Source of the DNA: Nonomuraea polychroma
GTDB lineage: Bacteria; Actinomycetota; Actinomycetes; Streptosporangiales; Streptosporangiaceae
DNA length: 64,000 nt
NCBI RefSeq assembly: GCF_004011505.1
Contig: NZ_SAUN01000001.1
Span: forward strand, 434,001 to 498,000
Direction of reading: 5' to 3'
The notes under the pieces were generated by a model. It ran no database searches. It had not been told where the DNA came from and worked only from the letters and a program-made list of their open reading frames with translations. A program made the translations under genes and the position numbers. Shown here piece by piece: positions 48,021 to 57,270 of this stretch; the first letter of the stretch is position 1, and each line of letters opens with the position of its first letter.

Positions 48021-48061
48021 GAACGCCCCGGCCCTGACACGCGGTCGGGACCGGAGCGTTC
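48021..48061 (-). terminator. Terminator after the large TPR-like gene
   Basis: GAACGCcCCGGcCC (48021-48034) pairs with GGaCCGGaGCGTTC (48048-48061), an approximately 13-14-bp stem with two wobble/mismatch positions. On the minus strand it is followed by GATTTTC, so it fits an intrinsic terminator 17 nt after the stop of the gene upstream. Confidence 0.65.
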
Positions 48062-48077
48062 AGCACCTCGGAGCTTC

Positions 48078-50354
48078 TTAGAGGCCGTATTCCTTGACGA
48101 TCCGCTCGTGCCGCTCGACCTCGACGTCGATCTCCCGCGCCAGGTCCAGCCACGCCAGCGGATGCACCCACCGCTCGGTGGCGTCGTCGAGCAGCGCGTC
48201 GACCTCCGACGGCGACACGTCCGGCGGCACCGCGACCCAGCCGAACACGCCCGGCAGCGGCTCCCCGCTGGTCGGGTGGGTGACCTTGTAGTTCTCGTCG
48301 CTGTAGACCCACATCGGCCAGCCGCGCTCGGCCATGACCTCGGTGAACTCCGCCCAGTCCTCCTCGCTCGGCGCCGCGCCGTCGAAGAAGTAGCTGGTGT
48401 AGCCGCCGGGCCGCAGGATGCGCACGGCCGCGAACGGGGGCACGAAGTTCTGCTGCTCCTGCGGGTCCTCAGGCACGGGCTCCAGCAGCTGCGGGTCGAA
48501 GACCACCAGGTCACCGGCGTTGTAGTCCATGCCGCGCGGCTGCGGCAGCGCCAGCCTGGCGGTGGCCGGACCGGTGCGGATCGACAACACCTGGCGCTGG
48601 CCGCCGTCGGGGGCGGGGAGGATGACCCGGATGAGGCCCATCTCCTCCTCGATCGGCCCCTCCTTGGACTTGATCGGCATGCCGATCTTGGCCGCGCCCT
48701 TGCGCACGGTGTCCCAGTCCTCCGCCGAGGTCGCCATGACGATCATGCGCCAGACGTCCTCGTCGCTGAGCTCGTCGATCACCTCAAGCAGCGCCTGGGC
48801 CGCCTTGGCGTTCTGGTCGAGCTGCTGCGCGGCGCTGGACAGCAGGCGGCGGGCGTCGATGCCGGCGCCGGCCGCCACGGCGTGCTCGGCGGCGTCGAGC
48901 GCCTCCTCCCACCGCTCCCGCGCGCTGTGCAGGCGGGCGAGCGCCACCTGCTGGGCGGCGTGCGGCAACAGCGCGGCCATCTGCTCCAGCCGCTCGTCCT
49001 GGCGGGCCTCGACGAGCAGCGTGGTCAGGTAGTTGACGTCGTCGTCGTCCGCCTCGCCGATCTTGCCGGAGTCGACGATCATGCGCCAGTAGATGTCGGC
49101 CCCGGTGGCCGGGTAGCCGAGGAAGCCGAGGGTGGTGGTGTGGCGGCGGGTGGCCTCGAGGTCCTCGCCGGACAGCGGCGCCAGCCAGCCGATCCACTTC
49201 TCCGGGTCGGCGTTGAAGCCGTCGGCCGCGTCGAACTGGCCCACCCGCTCCTCGAGCGTCCCGGGGGCCTCGGGCTCGGTGGTGGCGTCGGCAGCGGCCC
49301 GCAGCGCGGCGATGCGCTCGGCCAGGCCCTCGGTGTCACGCAGCTCGGCGGTGCCGGACTCGGCGAGGTCGGCCAGCAGCCTGGCCTGCCACACGCCCTG
49401 CCGGGCGACGGCCAGGTCGCCCGCGATCAGTGCGAGCTCGACGCGGGCGCGGTAGCCGCCCATCATGCCGAAGTAGTCGATCCACTGGCGAAGCACGCGG
49501 CCGAGCTGCCAGGTGTTGGTGATCTGCGCGGAGGTGGCCAGCAGGCTGACCGCCTGCGACCACTCCACGAACACCCGCGGGTGCTCGCCCACCACGTCGA
49601 GGTCGGGCAGCGCGTCCACGGCCTCGGCGGTGCGACCCAGCGTGGCGAGGATCAGCGCACGGCGCACGCCGTCGCGGTGGTCCTTGGCCACCGGGTCGTC
49701 AGGCTGGAACTCGGAGGCCGCCTGCAGCGCGGTGAGCGCGTCCTCGGCGCGGCCGGCCGTCAGCAGCGCGCGGGCGCTCTCGGCGCCGAGCTCCCAGCTG
49801 GCCTCGCGCCCGGCCACGCGCAGCCGCTCGACGGCGGACTCGGCGTAGGTCACGGCCTCGCCCGGCTTGCCCGCGTCGATCAGGGCGGCGACGTATTGGG
49901 TCACGAGCCCGGTGAAGGAGGCCTTCTCCGGGCTCAGGCCTTCGAGGTATGCCCCCAGCGTCTCCAGACGCTCGTTCGCGTAACCGGGGCCGTCGGTGTT
50001 GGCCCACGCGACGGCCAGCGCCTCGACGGCAGCCGGCGCGGACGGGCACTCGCGCACGTCTTCGCGCTGAGCGAACGCCAGCAGCTGCTGCGCGTCGTCG
50101 ATGGCGACCGCGCCCTGCGCCCGGTCACCGATGCGGCCGATCAGGTGCCAGTAGCGGGCGTAGAACTCGAGCCACGGCAGCTCCAAGGCCTCCGCCTGCT
50201 GCGCGATGGCCGGGGCCATGACGTCGAGCTGCGGGTATCGGCCCTCGTAGGCCTGTGCGGGTAGGTCTCCCAGCGCCATGGCGAGGCCAACGTTGCCCGC
50301 CTCAGAAAGCTGCTGCTGGGTTTCGCCGACCCAGGCCCAGATGTCCACGTCCAT
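48078..50354 (-). CDS. Large TPR-like hypothetical protein
   Basis: A 758-residue soluble protein. Residues ~1-530 are Ala/Leu-rich helical pairs like tetratricopeptide repeats (AAVEALAVAWANTDGPGYAN, EASWELGAESARALLTAGRA, RERWEEALDAAEHAVAAGAG). The last ~170 residues form a different, beta-rich domain (FVPPFAAVRILRPGGYTSYF, WPMWVYSDENYKVTHPTSGE, VFGWVAVPPDVSP). I do not recognise the family; a scaffold or regulatory role is possible. It lies 19 nt after a gene of the SCO6745 type, same strand. Confidence 0.8.
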   Translation of the reverse strand: MDVDIWAWVGETQQQLSEAGNVGLAMALGDLPAQAYEGRYPQLDVMAPAIAQQAEALELPWLEFYARYWHLIGRIGDRAQGAVAIDDAQQLLAFAQREDVRECPSAPAAVEALAVAWANTDGPGYANERLETLGAYLEGLSPEKASFTGLVTQYVAALIDAGKPGEAVTYAESAVERLRVAGREASWELGAESARALLTAGRAEDALTALQAASEFQPDDPVAKDHRDGVRRALILATLGRTAEAVDALPDLDVVGEHPRVFVEWSQAVSLLATSAQITNTWQLGRVLRQWIDYFGMMGGYRARVELALIAGDLAVARQGVWQARLLADLAESGTAELRDTEGLAERIAALRAAADATTEPEAPGTLEERVGQFDAADGFNADPEKWIGWLAPLSGEDLEATRRHTTTLGFLGYPATGADIYWRMIVDSGKIGEADDDDVNYLTTLLVEARQDERLEQMAALLPHAAQQVALARLHSARERWEEALDAAEHAVAAGAGIDARRLLSSAAQQLDQNAKAAQALLEVIDELSDEDVWRMIVMATSAEDWDTVRKGAAKIGMPIKSKEGPIEEEMGLIRVILPAPDGGQRQVLSIRTGPATARLALPQPRGMDYNAGDLVVFDPQLLEPVPEDPQEQQNFVPPFAAVRILRPGGYTSYFFDGAAPSEEDWAEFTEVMAERGWPMWVYSDENYKVTHPTSGEPLPGVFGWVAVPPDVSPSEVDALLDDATERWVHPLAWLDLAREIDVEVERHERIVKEYGL

Positions 50355-50373
50355 GGGCAGTCAGTCTGCCAGG

Positions 50374-51135
50374 TCAACGAGCGTCCCCAAAACGCAGGAG
50401 CTCGATGAGCTCGTCCGTTTCTCCATCGTCGAGGGCCGAAAACACCGGCGCCATGAGATCGTCGGTACGCTTTTCGGCCTCCGCACGGCGTGCCACCACC
50501 TCAGGCGACGGCGTGGCGTACGGCTCGGGCCAGGTGAAGAATTTGGCGATCATCTCGCCCGCAGCGAGCCCGAAGGGGGTCGCGTCGTGGTCGGCGGCGA
50601 GCGTGGCCTCCAGCGGGTGCAGCCCCGCCGCGAGCACGACGTTGGCGTGCAGGCCGCCGCGCAGCTCGCGTACACAATGCATGAGCTGGACGGCCCGCGC
50701 GGGCGGGTCGTCGGCCAGCGGCACTTTGCGCCAGCCCGCGAACAGCGGGGCGCCGGTGGACGGAGCCCGCTCGACGACGCGTTCGAGCAGCTCAGCGATT
50801 CTGGCGCAGCCGTCATAGCCGCCGAGCTTGCGCCGGCCCCAGGCGCGGCACACCTCGGCGTACAGCTCGACGGCCTGGTCGACGGGGAGCTTGCGGCCGC
50901 CGTTCCAGCTCTCCTCGACGTGCTCGGGCGGGAAGAAAACCGCGACTGACGCGACCACGTCGGCGTCGCACTCGCCCAGCACGCCGCAGCGGCCCCTGAA
51001 GTAGAGCTCGCGGGCGCCGAGGCCATGCTCGTCGCAGATCGCCTTGGCCTCACGGGAGATCATCCATCCGCCGCCGAACTGGCCGATGGGCGCTTTCGCC
51101 TGGGTTGCGGTGGTGCGTGGGTCTGCCATGTCCAC
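50374..51135 (-). CDS. SCO6745-family protein
   Basis: A 253-residue helical protein. ARELYFRGRCGVLGECDADV, then VASVAVFFPPEHVEESW, is the N-terminal pattern I associate with SCO6745-family proteins, which look like MarR-type helix bundles of unknown role; the middle AVQLMHCVRELRGGLHANVV and AADHDATPFG are also conserved there. It is first in a two-gene unit with the TPR-like protein. A second in-frame ATG at 51129 is equally possible as start. Confidence 0.72.
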   Translation of the reverse strand: MDMADPRTTATQAKAPIGQFGGGWMISREAKAICDEHGLGARELYFRGRCGVLGECDADVVASVAVFFPPEHVEESWNGGRKLPVDQAVELYAEVCRAWGRRKLGGYDGCARIAELLERVVERAPSTGAPLFAGWRKVPLADDPPARAVQLMHCVRELRGGLHANVVLAAGLHPLEATLAADHDATPFGLAAGEMIAKFFTWPEPYATPSPEVVARRAEAEKRTDDLMAPVFSALDDGETDELIELLRFGDAR

Positions 51136-51177
51136 CCCTCAGTTCGTGAAGTGGACTCAGCATCCCTCAGGAGAACA

Positions 51178-51990
51178 TCATTCTGCAAGCATCAGGTCTC
51201 CGCTCGCCACGAGGACGGCAGGACCGGAAAGGTAGCTCGTGTCCTCGTCGAGGATGACGGTCAGCGTGCCGCCCAGCACCTCGACGGTCCAGGTGCCGGT
51301 GGTGTCGCCCGACAGGGCCGCTGCCGCGACCGCCGTGGCCACCGCGCCGGTGCCGCAGGAGCGGGTCTCACCGGAGCCGCGCTCGTAGACGCGCATGACC
51401 ACACGAGTGACGCCCACCGGGTTGAAGAACTCGATGTTGACGCCGGCGGGGAAGACACCGGTGTCGAAGGCGGGCGGGTGGCTGAGGTCCAGCTGGACGA
51501 CCGGGTCCCCGATGGGGCAGGCCAGGTGCGGGTTGCCCATGTTGACGTGGATGCCGGTGTATTCGTGGCCGCCGAGGCCGGCCACGCTCTCGCCGTGCAC
51601 GACGGGCTTGCCCATGTCGGCCGTGATGGCGCCGTTCGGCTCGACGTGGATCCTGCGTACGCCGCCGCGCGTGGCCACCGCGAAGCCCTGCGGATCCGCC
51701 AGCCCGGCGTCGATCAGATAGCGGGCGAACACGCGCACGCCGTTGCCGCACATCTCGCCCATGCTGCCGTCGGAGTTGCGGTAGTCCATGAACCACTCGG
51801 CCGCGGCCACCTGGTCGATCACCTCGGGGCACTGCTTGGTGCGCACCACACGGAGCACGCCGTCGGCGCCGATGCCGGCTCTCCTGTCACAGATCCTGGC
51901 GACGAGCGCAGCCGTCATGTCCACCTCGCCGTCGGGATCGGGGAGGATGACGAAGTCGTTCTCGGTGCCGTGACCCTTCAGAAAGCGCAT
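51178..51990 (-). CDS. dapF: Diaminopimelate epimerase
   Basis: A 270-residue PLP-independent racemase making meso-DAP for lysine and peptidoglycan. Both active-site cysteines are seen: MGEMCGNGVRVFARY and TRSCGTGAVATAVAA; the start KGHGTENDFVIL is canonical. It lies 9 nt after miaA on the same strand. Confidence 0.95.
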   Translation of the reverse strand: MRFLKGHGTENDFVILPDPDGEVDMTAALVARICDRRAGIGADGVLRVVRTKQCPEVIDQVAAAEWFMDYRNSDGSMGEMCGNGVRVFARYLIDAGLADPQGFAVATRGGVRRIHVEPNGAITADMGKPVVHGESVAGLGGHEYTGIHVNMGNPHLACPIGDPVVQLDLSHPPAFDTGVFPAGVNIEFFNPVGVTRVVMRVYERGSGETRSCGTGAVATAVAAAALSGDTTGTWTVEVLGGTLTVILDEDTSYLSGPAVLVASGDLMLAE

Positions 51991-51999
51991 TGTAGGAGT

Positions 52000-52911
52000 T
52001 TATGCGCAGGGGTGGTCGGCGACACGCGCGAGGGACCGTTCGAGGAGGTCTGGGGCGTCGTACGGCAGCCAGCACACCCGCGGATCGCGACGGAACCACG
52101 ACTCCTGCCGGCGGGCGAAGCGCCTGGTGGCCCTGATGGTCTCCGCGATCGCCTGCTCCTCGCTCCACTCGCCCTCGAGGAAGCGGATGACCTGGGCGTA
52201 CCCGAGGGCGCGGCTCGCCGTGCGGCCCTCCGCCAGCCCTTGGCCGAGCAGCGTCCGCACCTCGTCCACCAGCCCCGACTGCCACATCCGCTCGACCCTG
52301 AGCGCGATCCGCTCGTCCAGCTCCGGCCTGGGCACGTCGAGGCCGATCTGGACGCTCGGGTAGACGGCGTCGTACGACGGCATCGTCGCCGAGAACGGGC
52401 GGCCCGAGTGCTCGATCACCTCCAGCGCGCGCACGATGCGGCGGCCGTTGCTGGGCAGGATGGCCGCCGCGGCCGCCGGATCCTGCTCGCGCAGCCGCTC
52501 GTACAGCGGGGCAGGGCCGCGCTCGGCCAGCTCCGCCTCCAGCCGCGCCCTGATGTCCGGGTCGGTGCCGGGGAACTCCAGGTCGTCGAGCGCCGCCCGC
52601 ACGTAAAGACCGCTGCCGCCCACCAGCACGGGCACCTCGACCGCGTCGATGACCTTCCTGACCAGGCGCTGGTATTCGGCCACGCTGGCGGTGACCGTGA
52701 CGTCCCAGATGTTCAGCAGGTGGTGGGGGACGCCGCGCATCTCGGCCGGGCTCAGCTTGGCTGTGCCGATGTCCATCCCGCGGTAGAGCTGCATGGAGTC
52801 GGCGTTGACACACTCGCCCCCGAGGCGGAGCGCGATGTCCACGGCGAGGTCGGACTTGCCGGCCGCGGTGGGGCCGACGACGGCGATGACTGGCTGCTGG
52901 CGCACGTCCAC
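52000..52911 (-). CDS. miaA: tRNA dimethylallyltransferase
   Basis: A 303-residue enzyme that prenylates A37 of tRNA, the substrate later modified by MiaB. P-loop VGPTAAGKSDLAVD, NADSMQLYRGMDIGTAK, PVLVGGSGLYVRAAL and RRIVRALEV are the family motifs; the C-terminal RFARRQESWFRRDPR is typical. It is upstream of dapF and 7 nt downstream of ogt. Confidence 0.95.
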   Translation of the reverse strand: MDVRQQPVIAVVGPTAAGKSDLAVDIALRLGGECVNADSMQLYRGMDIGTAKLSPAEMRGVPHHLLNIWDVTVTASVAEYQRLVRKVIDAVEVPVLVGGSGLYVRAALDDLEFPGTDPDIRARLEAELAERGPAPLYERLREQDPAAAAAILPSNGRRIVRALEVIEHSGRPFSATMPSYDAVYPSVQIGLDVPRPELDERIALRVERMWQSGLVDEVRTLLGQGLAEGRTASRALGYAQVIRFLEGEWSEEQAIAETIRATRRFARRQESWFRRDPRVCWLPYDAPDLLERSLARVADHPCA

Positions 52912-52918
52912 CAGTTTG

Positions 52919-53428
52919 CTAGAGGTCCAGCAGTGTCGGTTGCAGATAACCCTCGTGGGTCAGCAGCCAGCGCTTGGTCTCCACGCCCTCGCCGCCGCTG
53001 AACCCGCCCAGCCCGTTGCCCGCGATCACGCGGTGGCACGGGACGACGATCGGGATCGGGTTGGAGCCCATGATCGAGCCGATCCCGCGGGCCGGCACTT
53101 TCGAGCCGCTGAGCCGGGCCAGCTCGCCGTAGGTGACGGTGGTGCCGTACGGGACCTTGTGCAGCGCCTGGAGCACCTGAAGGCGCGCGCCGGACATCAG
53201 CCGCCAGTCCACGGGCGTCCCGAACTCCTTCAGATCGCCGGCGAAATAAGCGTTCAGCTCCGCGACCGCGGAGGCCGTACGATCCGAATCATGGACCTCC
53301 GCCAGCCCGAGCCGGTCGGCCAGCCGCGCACGGGAGCCCCAGCCCGACGCGACGAGACCGGCCTCGGTGACGGCCAGCACAAACGTGCCCACCGGCGTGG
53401 GCACGTCAGCGAAGGCAACGGTGGTCAT
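52919..53428 (-). CDS. ogt: Methylated-DNA--protein-cysteine methyltransferase
   Basis: A 169-residue O6-alkylguanine repair protein. The acceptor cysteine is in [11 protein letters not shown]; the Tyr in [17 protein letters not shown] and the helix-turn-helix with Arg finger ([18 protein letters not shown]) are complete. I chose ATG 53428, where the domain begins, over an upstream start inside rnz. The start codon overlaps that of the divergent rnz. Confidence 0.93.
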   Translation of the reverse strand: MTTVAFADVPTPVGTFVLAVTEAGLVASGWGSRARLADRLGLAEVHDSDRTASAVAELNAYFAGDLKEFGTPVDWRLMSGARLQVLQALHKVPYGTTVTYGELARLSGSKVPARGIGSIMGSNPIPIVVPCHRVIAGNGLGGFSGGEGVETKRWLLTHEGYLQPTLLDL

Positions 53429-53429
53429 G

Positions 53430-54344
53430 ATGTCCTCACGTGAGCTCGTGGTGCTCGGCACCTCCAGCGCTGTCCCTACCCGACACCGTAACCACAATGG
53501 CTACCTTTTGCGCTGGGACGGTCAGGGCTTCCTGTTCGACCCGGGGGAGGGCACGCAGCGGCAAATGGTGCACGCCGGGCTGAGCGCGCACGACGTGCAC
53601 TGGGTGTGCGTGACGCACTTCCATGGCGATCACTGCCTGGGCATACCCGGGATCGTCCAGCGCATCGCCCGCGACCGGGTCACGCATCCGGTGCGGGCGG
53701 TGTTCCCGGCCTCCGGCGAGAAATACTGGCGGCGGCTGCGCCACGCCGCCGCGTTCGCCGACACGCGGATCATCAGCGAGCATCCCATCTCCGGCGACCT
53801 GGCCGGCGTCGGGCCGATCATCGCGCGCCGCCTGTCCCACCCCGTCGAGTCGTACGGCTACCGCGTTCAGGAGCCGGCCGGCCGCCGCATGGTGCCGGAG
53901 AAGCTGGCCGCTCATGGCATCCGCGGCCCGGAGGTCGGCGAGCTGCAGCGTACTGGCTCCGTGCGCGGCGTCACCCTCGAGGAGTGCAGCGTGCCCAAGC
54001 CGGGGCAGAGCATGGCGTTCGTCATGGACACCCGGCTCTGCGACACGGTCTTCGAGCTGGCCTCCGGGGTGGACCTGCTGGTCATCGAGTCGACGTTCCT
54101 GTCGTCGGAGCAGGCGCTGGCCAAGGAGTACGGGCACCTGACGGCGTTCGAGGCGGGGCTGGTGGCGGCGGACGCGGGGGTGCGCAGGCTGGTGCTCACG
54201 CACTTCTCCGAACGTTACGGGTTCGGCGACGAGCCGGCGTTCGTGGCCGAGGTGCGGCGTCATTACGACGGGGAGGTCGTGCTCGCCCGCGACCTGATGA
54301 CGATCCCGGTGCCGCGGCGTCAGGTCCACAACCCGGCGAAGTAA
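53430..54344 (+). CDS. rnz: Ribonuclease Z / MBL-fold metal hydrolase
   Basis: A 304-residue metallo-beta-lactamase-fold protein matching RNase Z, the tRNA 3'-end endonuclease. [30 protein letters not shown], the HxHxDH motif in [17 protein letters not shown] and THFSERYG are all in place. ATG 53427 and 53430 are both possible; the protein starts only a few residues before the fold, so no upstream coding is missing. Confidence 0.9.
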   Translation: MSSRELVVLGTSSAVPTRHRNHNGYLLRWDGQGFLFDPGEGTQRQMVHAGLSAHDVHWVCVTHFHGDHCLGIPGIVQRIARDRVTHPVRAVFPASGEKYWRRLRHAAAFADTRIISEHPISGDLAGVGPIIARRLSHPVESYGYRVQEPAGRRMVPEKLAAHGIRGPEVGELQRTGSVRGVTLEECSVPKPGQSMAFVMDTRLCDTVFELASGVDLLVIESTFLSSEQALAKEYGHLTAFEAGLVAADAGVRRLVLTHFSERYGFGDEPAFVAEVRRHYDGEVVLARDLMTIPVPRRQVHNPAK

Positions 54345-54970
54345 CCCACGCCATAGGGGGCCGCCCGCGTGAGCAGGCGGCCGTGCAGCCTCGCCGTCTC
54401 CGCGGCTCCGGCCAGCACCTGCAGGGCGGCCCTGCCGCTCACCCACAGCCGGTCCGCTTCCTTCGGGTCCAGTGCGGCGAGCGCTCCGGGGGCGGCGGTG
54501 GCGACGGCGTCCGCGATCAGGTCGTCGTACGGCTGCGCGGCGTCGTCGTACCTGCCGGGAGCTTTGGGGGTGAGGCAGGCCGAGCCGTCGGCCATGACCA
54601 GCAGAGCCACCCGCTCGCCAGCGGCCGCCAGCTCGGCGCCCAGGGAGAGGCATTCCTCGGTCGTGGCGTCGAAGGCCACGGAATGGAAGGCGTCGGGGGC
54701 GTGGTCGCGCAGGAGGCAGCGGCCGACGGTCAGCGACAGCGGCAGTACGGGCTCGCCGCGGCCGGCCGTGACGTCCAGGCCCCATGGGCGCAGGGTGCCG
54801 GCCGCGTGGCCGTCGTACGAGGCGGCGTGGCCGGCCCCGCCGACGACGATGAGCGTGTCGGGGCGGGTCGCGAGCAGGCCGGCGATCGCGGTGTGGCAGG
54901 CGGAGCGGAGATCGGGCAGCTGGGTGACGATCAGCGGAGTGGGCGGGCAGACGGCCGCGGCGGCAAGCAC
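54320..54970 (-). CDS. Class III extradiol dioxygenase subunit B-like protein
   Basis: A 216-residue protein with the LigB-like fold ([18 protein letters not shown] at the start, [35 protein letters not shown]). The usual His metal ligands are mostly missing, so enzymatic ring cleavage is doubtful. This family is a constant neighbour of miaA and dapF in actinobacteria. It overlaps the rnz 3' end by 25 nt, convergent. Confidence 0.82.
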   Translation of the reverse strand: MLAAAAVCPPTPLIVTQLPDLRSACHTAIAGLLATRPDTLIVVGGAGHAASYDGHAAGTLRPWGLDVTAGRGEPVLPLSLTVGRCLLRDHAPDAFHSVAFDATTEECLSLGAELAAAGERVALLVMADGSACLTPKAPGRYDDAAQPYDDLIADAVATAAPGALAALDPKEADRLWVSGRAALQVLAGAAETARLHGRLLTRAAPYGVGYFAGLWT

Positions 54971-55006
54971 GAGCGCAAGCGTACGGTGCCGCCCTCCGCC
55001 ACCTGG

Positions 55007-55747
55007 TCAGTAGGGGCTCTGTCCGTCCCGCACCTTCGCGAACAGACTCTGGGCGTAGGCGTGGGCCGCCCTGTGGAGCCCGCCCCCGAAGCTGACCCTG
55101 GCCACCCCCAGCTCCGCCAGTCGCGCGAGTGACGGCGTGTCTGGCCGGAAGAGAATGTTGACCGGCCCGCCGACCTCGGTGACCAGCGCCTTGATCGTGT
55201 CCTCGTCGGCGAGCGTGATCGGGTACACGCAGTCGGCGCCTGCTGCGCGGTAGAGCCGCCCGCGCTCGACGGCCTCCTGCGTGGAGGTCCTGCCGTGGAG
55301 GTAGGTGTCGATCCGCGCGTTGATCACCAGATCCTGCCCGGCGGCCGCCCGCACCTCGGCCAGGAACTCCGCCTGGACGCCCGGGTCGACCAGCTCCCCG
55401 GTGCGGGGGTCGGTGTCCTCCAGGTTGCAGCCCACGGCGCCGGCGGCGGTGAGCCGCTCCACCAGCTCGGCGGGCTTGAGCCCGTAGCCGCGTTCCACGT
55501 CGGCCGTGACGGGCACGTCCACGGCTCTGGTGATGCGGGAGACGGCGGCCATCATCTCGCCGACCGGCGTGCCTTCGCCGTCCTCGTACCCGAGCACCTT
55601 CGCGACGGCGGCGCTGCCGGTGGCGACCGCCGGGAAACCGGCTTCCTGCACGGCGCGCGCGGAGGCGGCGTCCCAGATGTTGGGCAGGACCAAGGGGCTC
55701 CCGGGTGTGTGCAGGGCGCGCAGCACGTCCGCCTTGTCAGTCGTCAT
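55007..55747 (-). CDS. Isocitrate lyase/PEP mutase-family protein
   Basis: A 246-residue TIM-barrel protein: LVLPNIWDAASARAVQEAGF, VPVTADVERGYG (in place of the D(D/E)G metal loop), GCNLEDTDPRTGELVD with the conserved Glu-Asp, and INARIDTYLHG. The KxCxH-type loop of true isocitrate lyases is absent, which places it with the small oxaloacetate decarboxylase/carboxyvinyl-phosphonate-like group. Substrate unknown. Confidence 0.88.
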   Translation of the reverse strand: MTTDKADVLRALHTPGSPLVLPNIWDAASARAVQEAGFPAVATGSAAVAKVLGYEDGEGTPVGEMMAAVSRITRAVDVPVTADVERGYGLKPAELVERLTAAGAVGCNLEDTDPRTGELVDPGVQAEFLAEVRAAAGQDLVINARIDTYLHGRTSTQEAVERGRLYRAAGADCVYPITLADEDTIKALVTEVGGPVNILFRPDTPSLARLAELGVARVSFGGGLHRAAHAYAQSLFAKVRDGQSPY

Positions 55748-55877
55748 GTGACGACCCTAGGGAGCAGAGTGGCTCCCGCCGTAGGTCCAATGCGGCCCAT
55801 TACCGGCAAGCCACTTGAGACGCCGGCGCTCGGCACCCGCTCCGGAGCACCATCGTGGGGCACGGTCCAGCCGGCAC

Positions 55878-56438
55878 TCAACAGCCGCTCGTGGCGCACT
55901 GCCCGGATAGCTCACCCGCCGGGCCGTCCGCCGGGTTGTCGGCCGCCGGCTCCTGCGGCGCCTTCGTGGGTGACGAGGTCGAGGGCCTCTGACCACCGGT
56001 GCCGGTCTGGGTGCCGCGGGAGCCCGTCGAGGAGTCGGAGCCGGTGTCCGAGCCGGTGTCGGCGACGGGGTCGCCGCCGGTGCCCGTGTCGGTGTCGGCG
56101 TCGCCCATGCTGCCGTCGTCGGGCAGGTCGTTGTTGGGGGCGTCGGTGGCGACATCGCCCACGGTGGCGTCGTCGCCCTGGACGTTCGGATCGGCGCTCT
56201 GGGAGGTTGCGGGCCCACCGTTGCCCTGCTGCGTGGCGGGGGTGGTGGGGTTCGCCGCCAGCATGTAACCGACGCCGCCCGCCGCGAGCACGGCGACGAG
56301 CGCCGAAGCGGCGATGGCGATGGTCTTCTTCTTGTTCTTCGGGGGCTCCGCGCCGCGGCCGTCGCTCCTTTGGGCCAGGCGCACATCGCCTGGTCCGGAC
56401 AGGATCTCGTGACGATCCGGCTCGCTCGGATCTTGCAT
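55878..56438 (-). CDS. Membrane-anchored protein with acidic low-complexity tail
   Basis: A 186-residue protein from ATG 56438: a cytoplasmic basic part (PPKNKKKTIA), one membrane helix (IAASALVAVLAAGGVGYMLA), and an extracellular tail of Asp/Gly/Thr/Ser (DADTDTGTGGDPVADTGSDT) ending with CATSGC, two Cys that could form a disulfide. No family recognised; the topology suits a surface stalk or anti-sigma-like scaffold. It diverges from another single-helix protein 82 nt away. Confidence 0.65.
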   Translation of the reverse strand: MQDPSEPDRHEILSGPGDVRLAQRSDGRGAEPPKNKKKTIAIAASALVAVLAAGGVGYMLAANPTTPATQQGNGGPATSQSADPNVQGDDATVGDVATDAPNNDLPDDGSMGDADTDTGTGGDPVADTGSDTGSDSSTGSRGTQTGTGGQRPSTSSPTKAPQEPAADNPADGPAGELSGQCATSGC

Positions 56439-56520
56439 GGGGGCACAACTCCCTGCGGTCGTATCGGGGAAAGCTCGCCGGCTTCCGCGGGTGATGGACC
56501 ACACTAGCCGCATCAGAGGA

Positions 56521-57210
56521 ATGCTCGCACACCAATCACAAAGGAATCACGACTTGTCCCCGCTTAGATCCATTTCTGCAGGTGGCCGTGGGCGCCTGCC
56601 ATCGGTGGCAGGAGCGGCCGGAGTCCTCGTCACCGCCCTCGTCGGGATATTCATGGCATTCACCGGTTCCGCGGAACGGTCGCCACAAAGAACCACGGAA
56701 ATGGATGAGGAAACGCAGCTTTCCGTAAGATCTAATTCACCCTCCGCTACTTCGGTGGTCTCGTATTTGCCATTGATCGCAACGCCACAGTCGGTCCTTG
56801 GAACGTTCCACAGCGCTGCCTCGACGCCGCTGCCGGCCCCGTGGGTCCAGGCCGCGCCATCGCCGGGAGCGCTGATCGCAGCCGCGCCGTCGCCGGGAGC
56901 GCTGACCGCAGCCGTCCCATCGTTCGGCACGAAACGCGCGACTCCCCAGGCCTCCCGTCCGCAGCGGTCAGCAACCCCCAACGCGACTTCCCCCACGCGG
57001 CCGACGACTCCTCGCGCCGCCCCTCCCAAGCGGTCGGCGGCTCCGCGGCAAGTGGGCTCGCCGACCCCGCAGCCGCCTCCCCAAGTGCGCCCGGCGCCGG
57101 AGCCGGTCCGGCCGTCTCCCTCTCTCCGGGGCGTCGCGGACCCCTGCGCCACCTTCCACGACTTCCGCCGAGAGCCCTGCTACAGCTTCCTGAACCGCCT
57201 CACCGGATGA
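56521..57210 (+). CDS. Single-helix exported protein with Ala/Pro-rich repeat region
   Basis: Taken from ATG 56521 (AGAGGA just upstream); ATG 56494 is also in frame. One hydrophobic helix (VAGAAGVLVTALVGIFMAFT) is followed by a Pro/Ala/Ser-rich stalk with a duplicated 10-residue unit (APSPGALIAA, APSPGALTAA), and a short conserved-looking C-terminus DPCATFHDFRREPCYSFLN with two Cys. Function unknown. Confidence 0.58.
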   Translation: MLAHQSQRNHDLSPLRSISAGGRGRLPSVAGAAGVLVTALVGIFMAFTGSAERSPQRTTEMDEETQLSVRSNSPSATSVVSYLPLIATPQSVLGTFHSAASTPLPAPWVQAAPSPGALIAAAPSPGALTAAVPSFGTKRATPQASRPQRSATPNATSPTRPTTPRAAPPKRSAAPRQVGSPTPQPPPQVRPAPEPVRPSPSLRGVADPCATFHDFRREPCYSFLNRLTG

Positions 57211-57226
57211 CGTGACGCAGTGGACA

Positions 57227-57254
57227 GGCCCGCCACCGACGAAGATGGCGGGCC
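57227..57254. terminator. Bidirectional hairpin between convergent genes
   Basis: GGCCCGCCA-N10-TGGCGGGCC gives a perfect 9-bp GC-rich stem in the 60-nt gap between the Pro-rich protein gene and the PepSY gene. The position suggests termination for both; a T-run is lacking. Confidence 0.65.
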
Positions 57255-57270
57255 GGTCACCGAGCAACGA

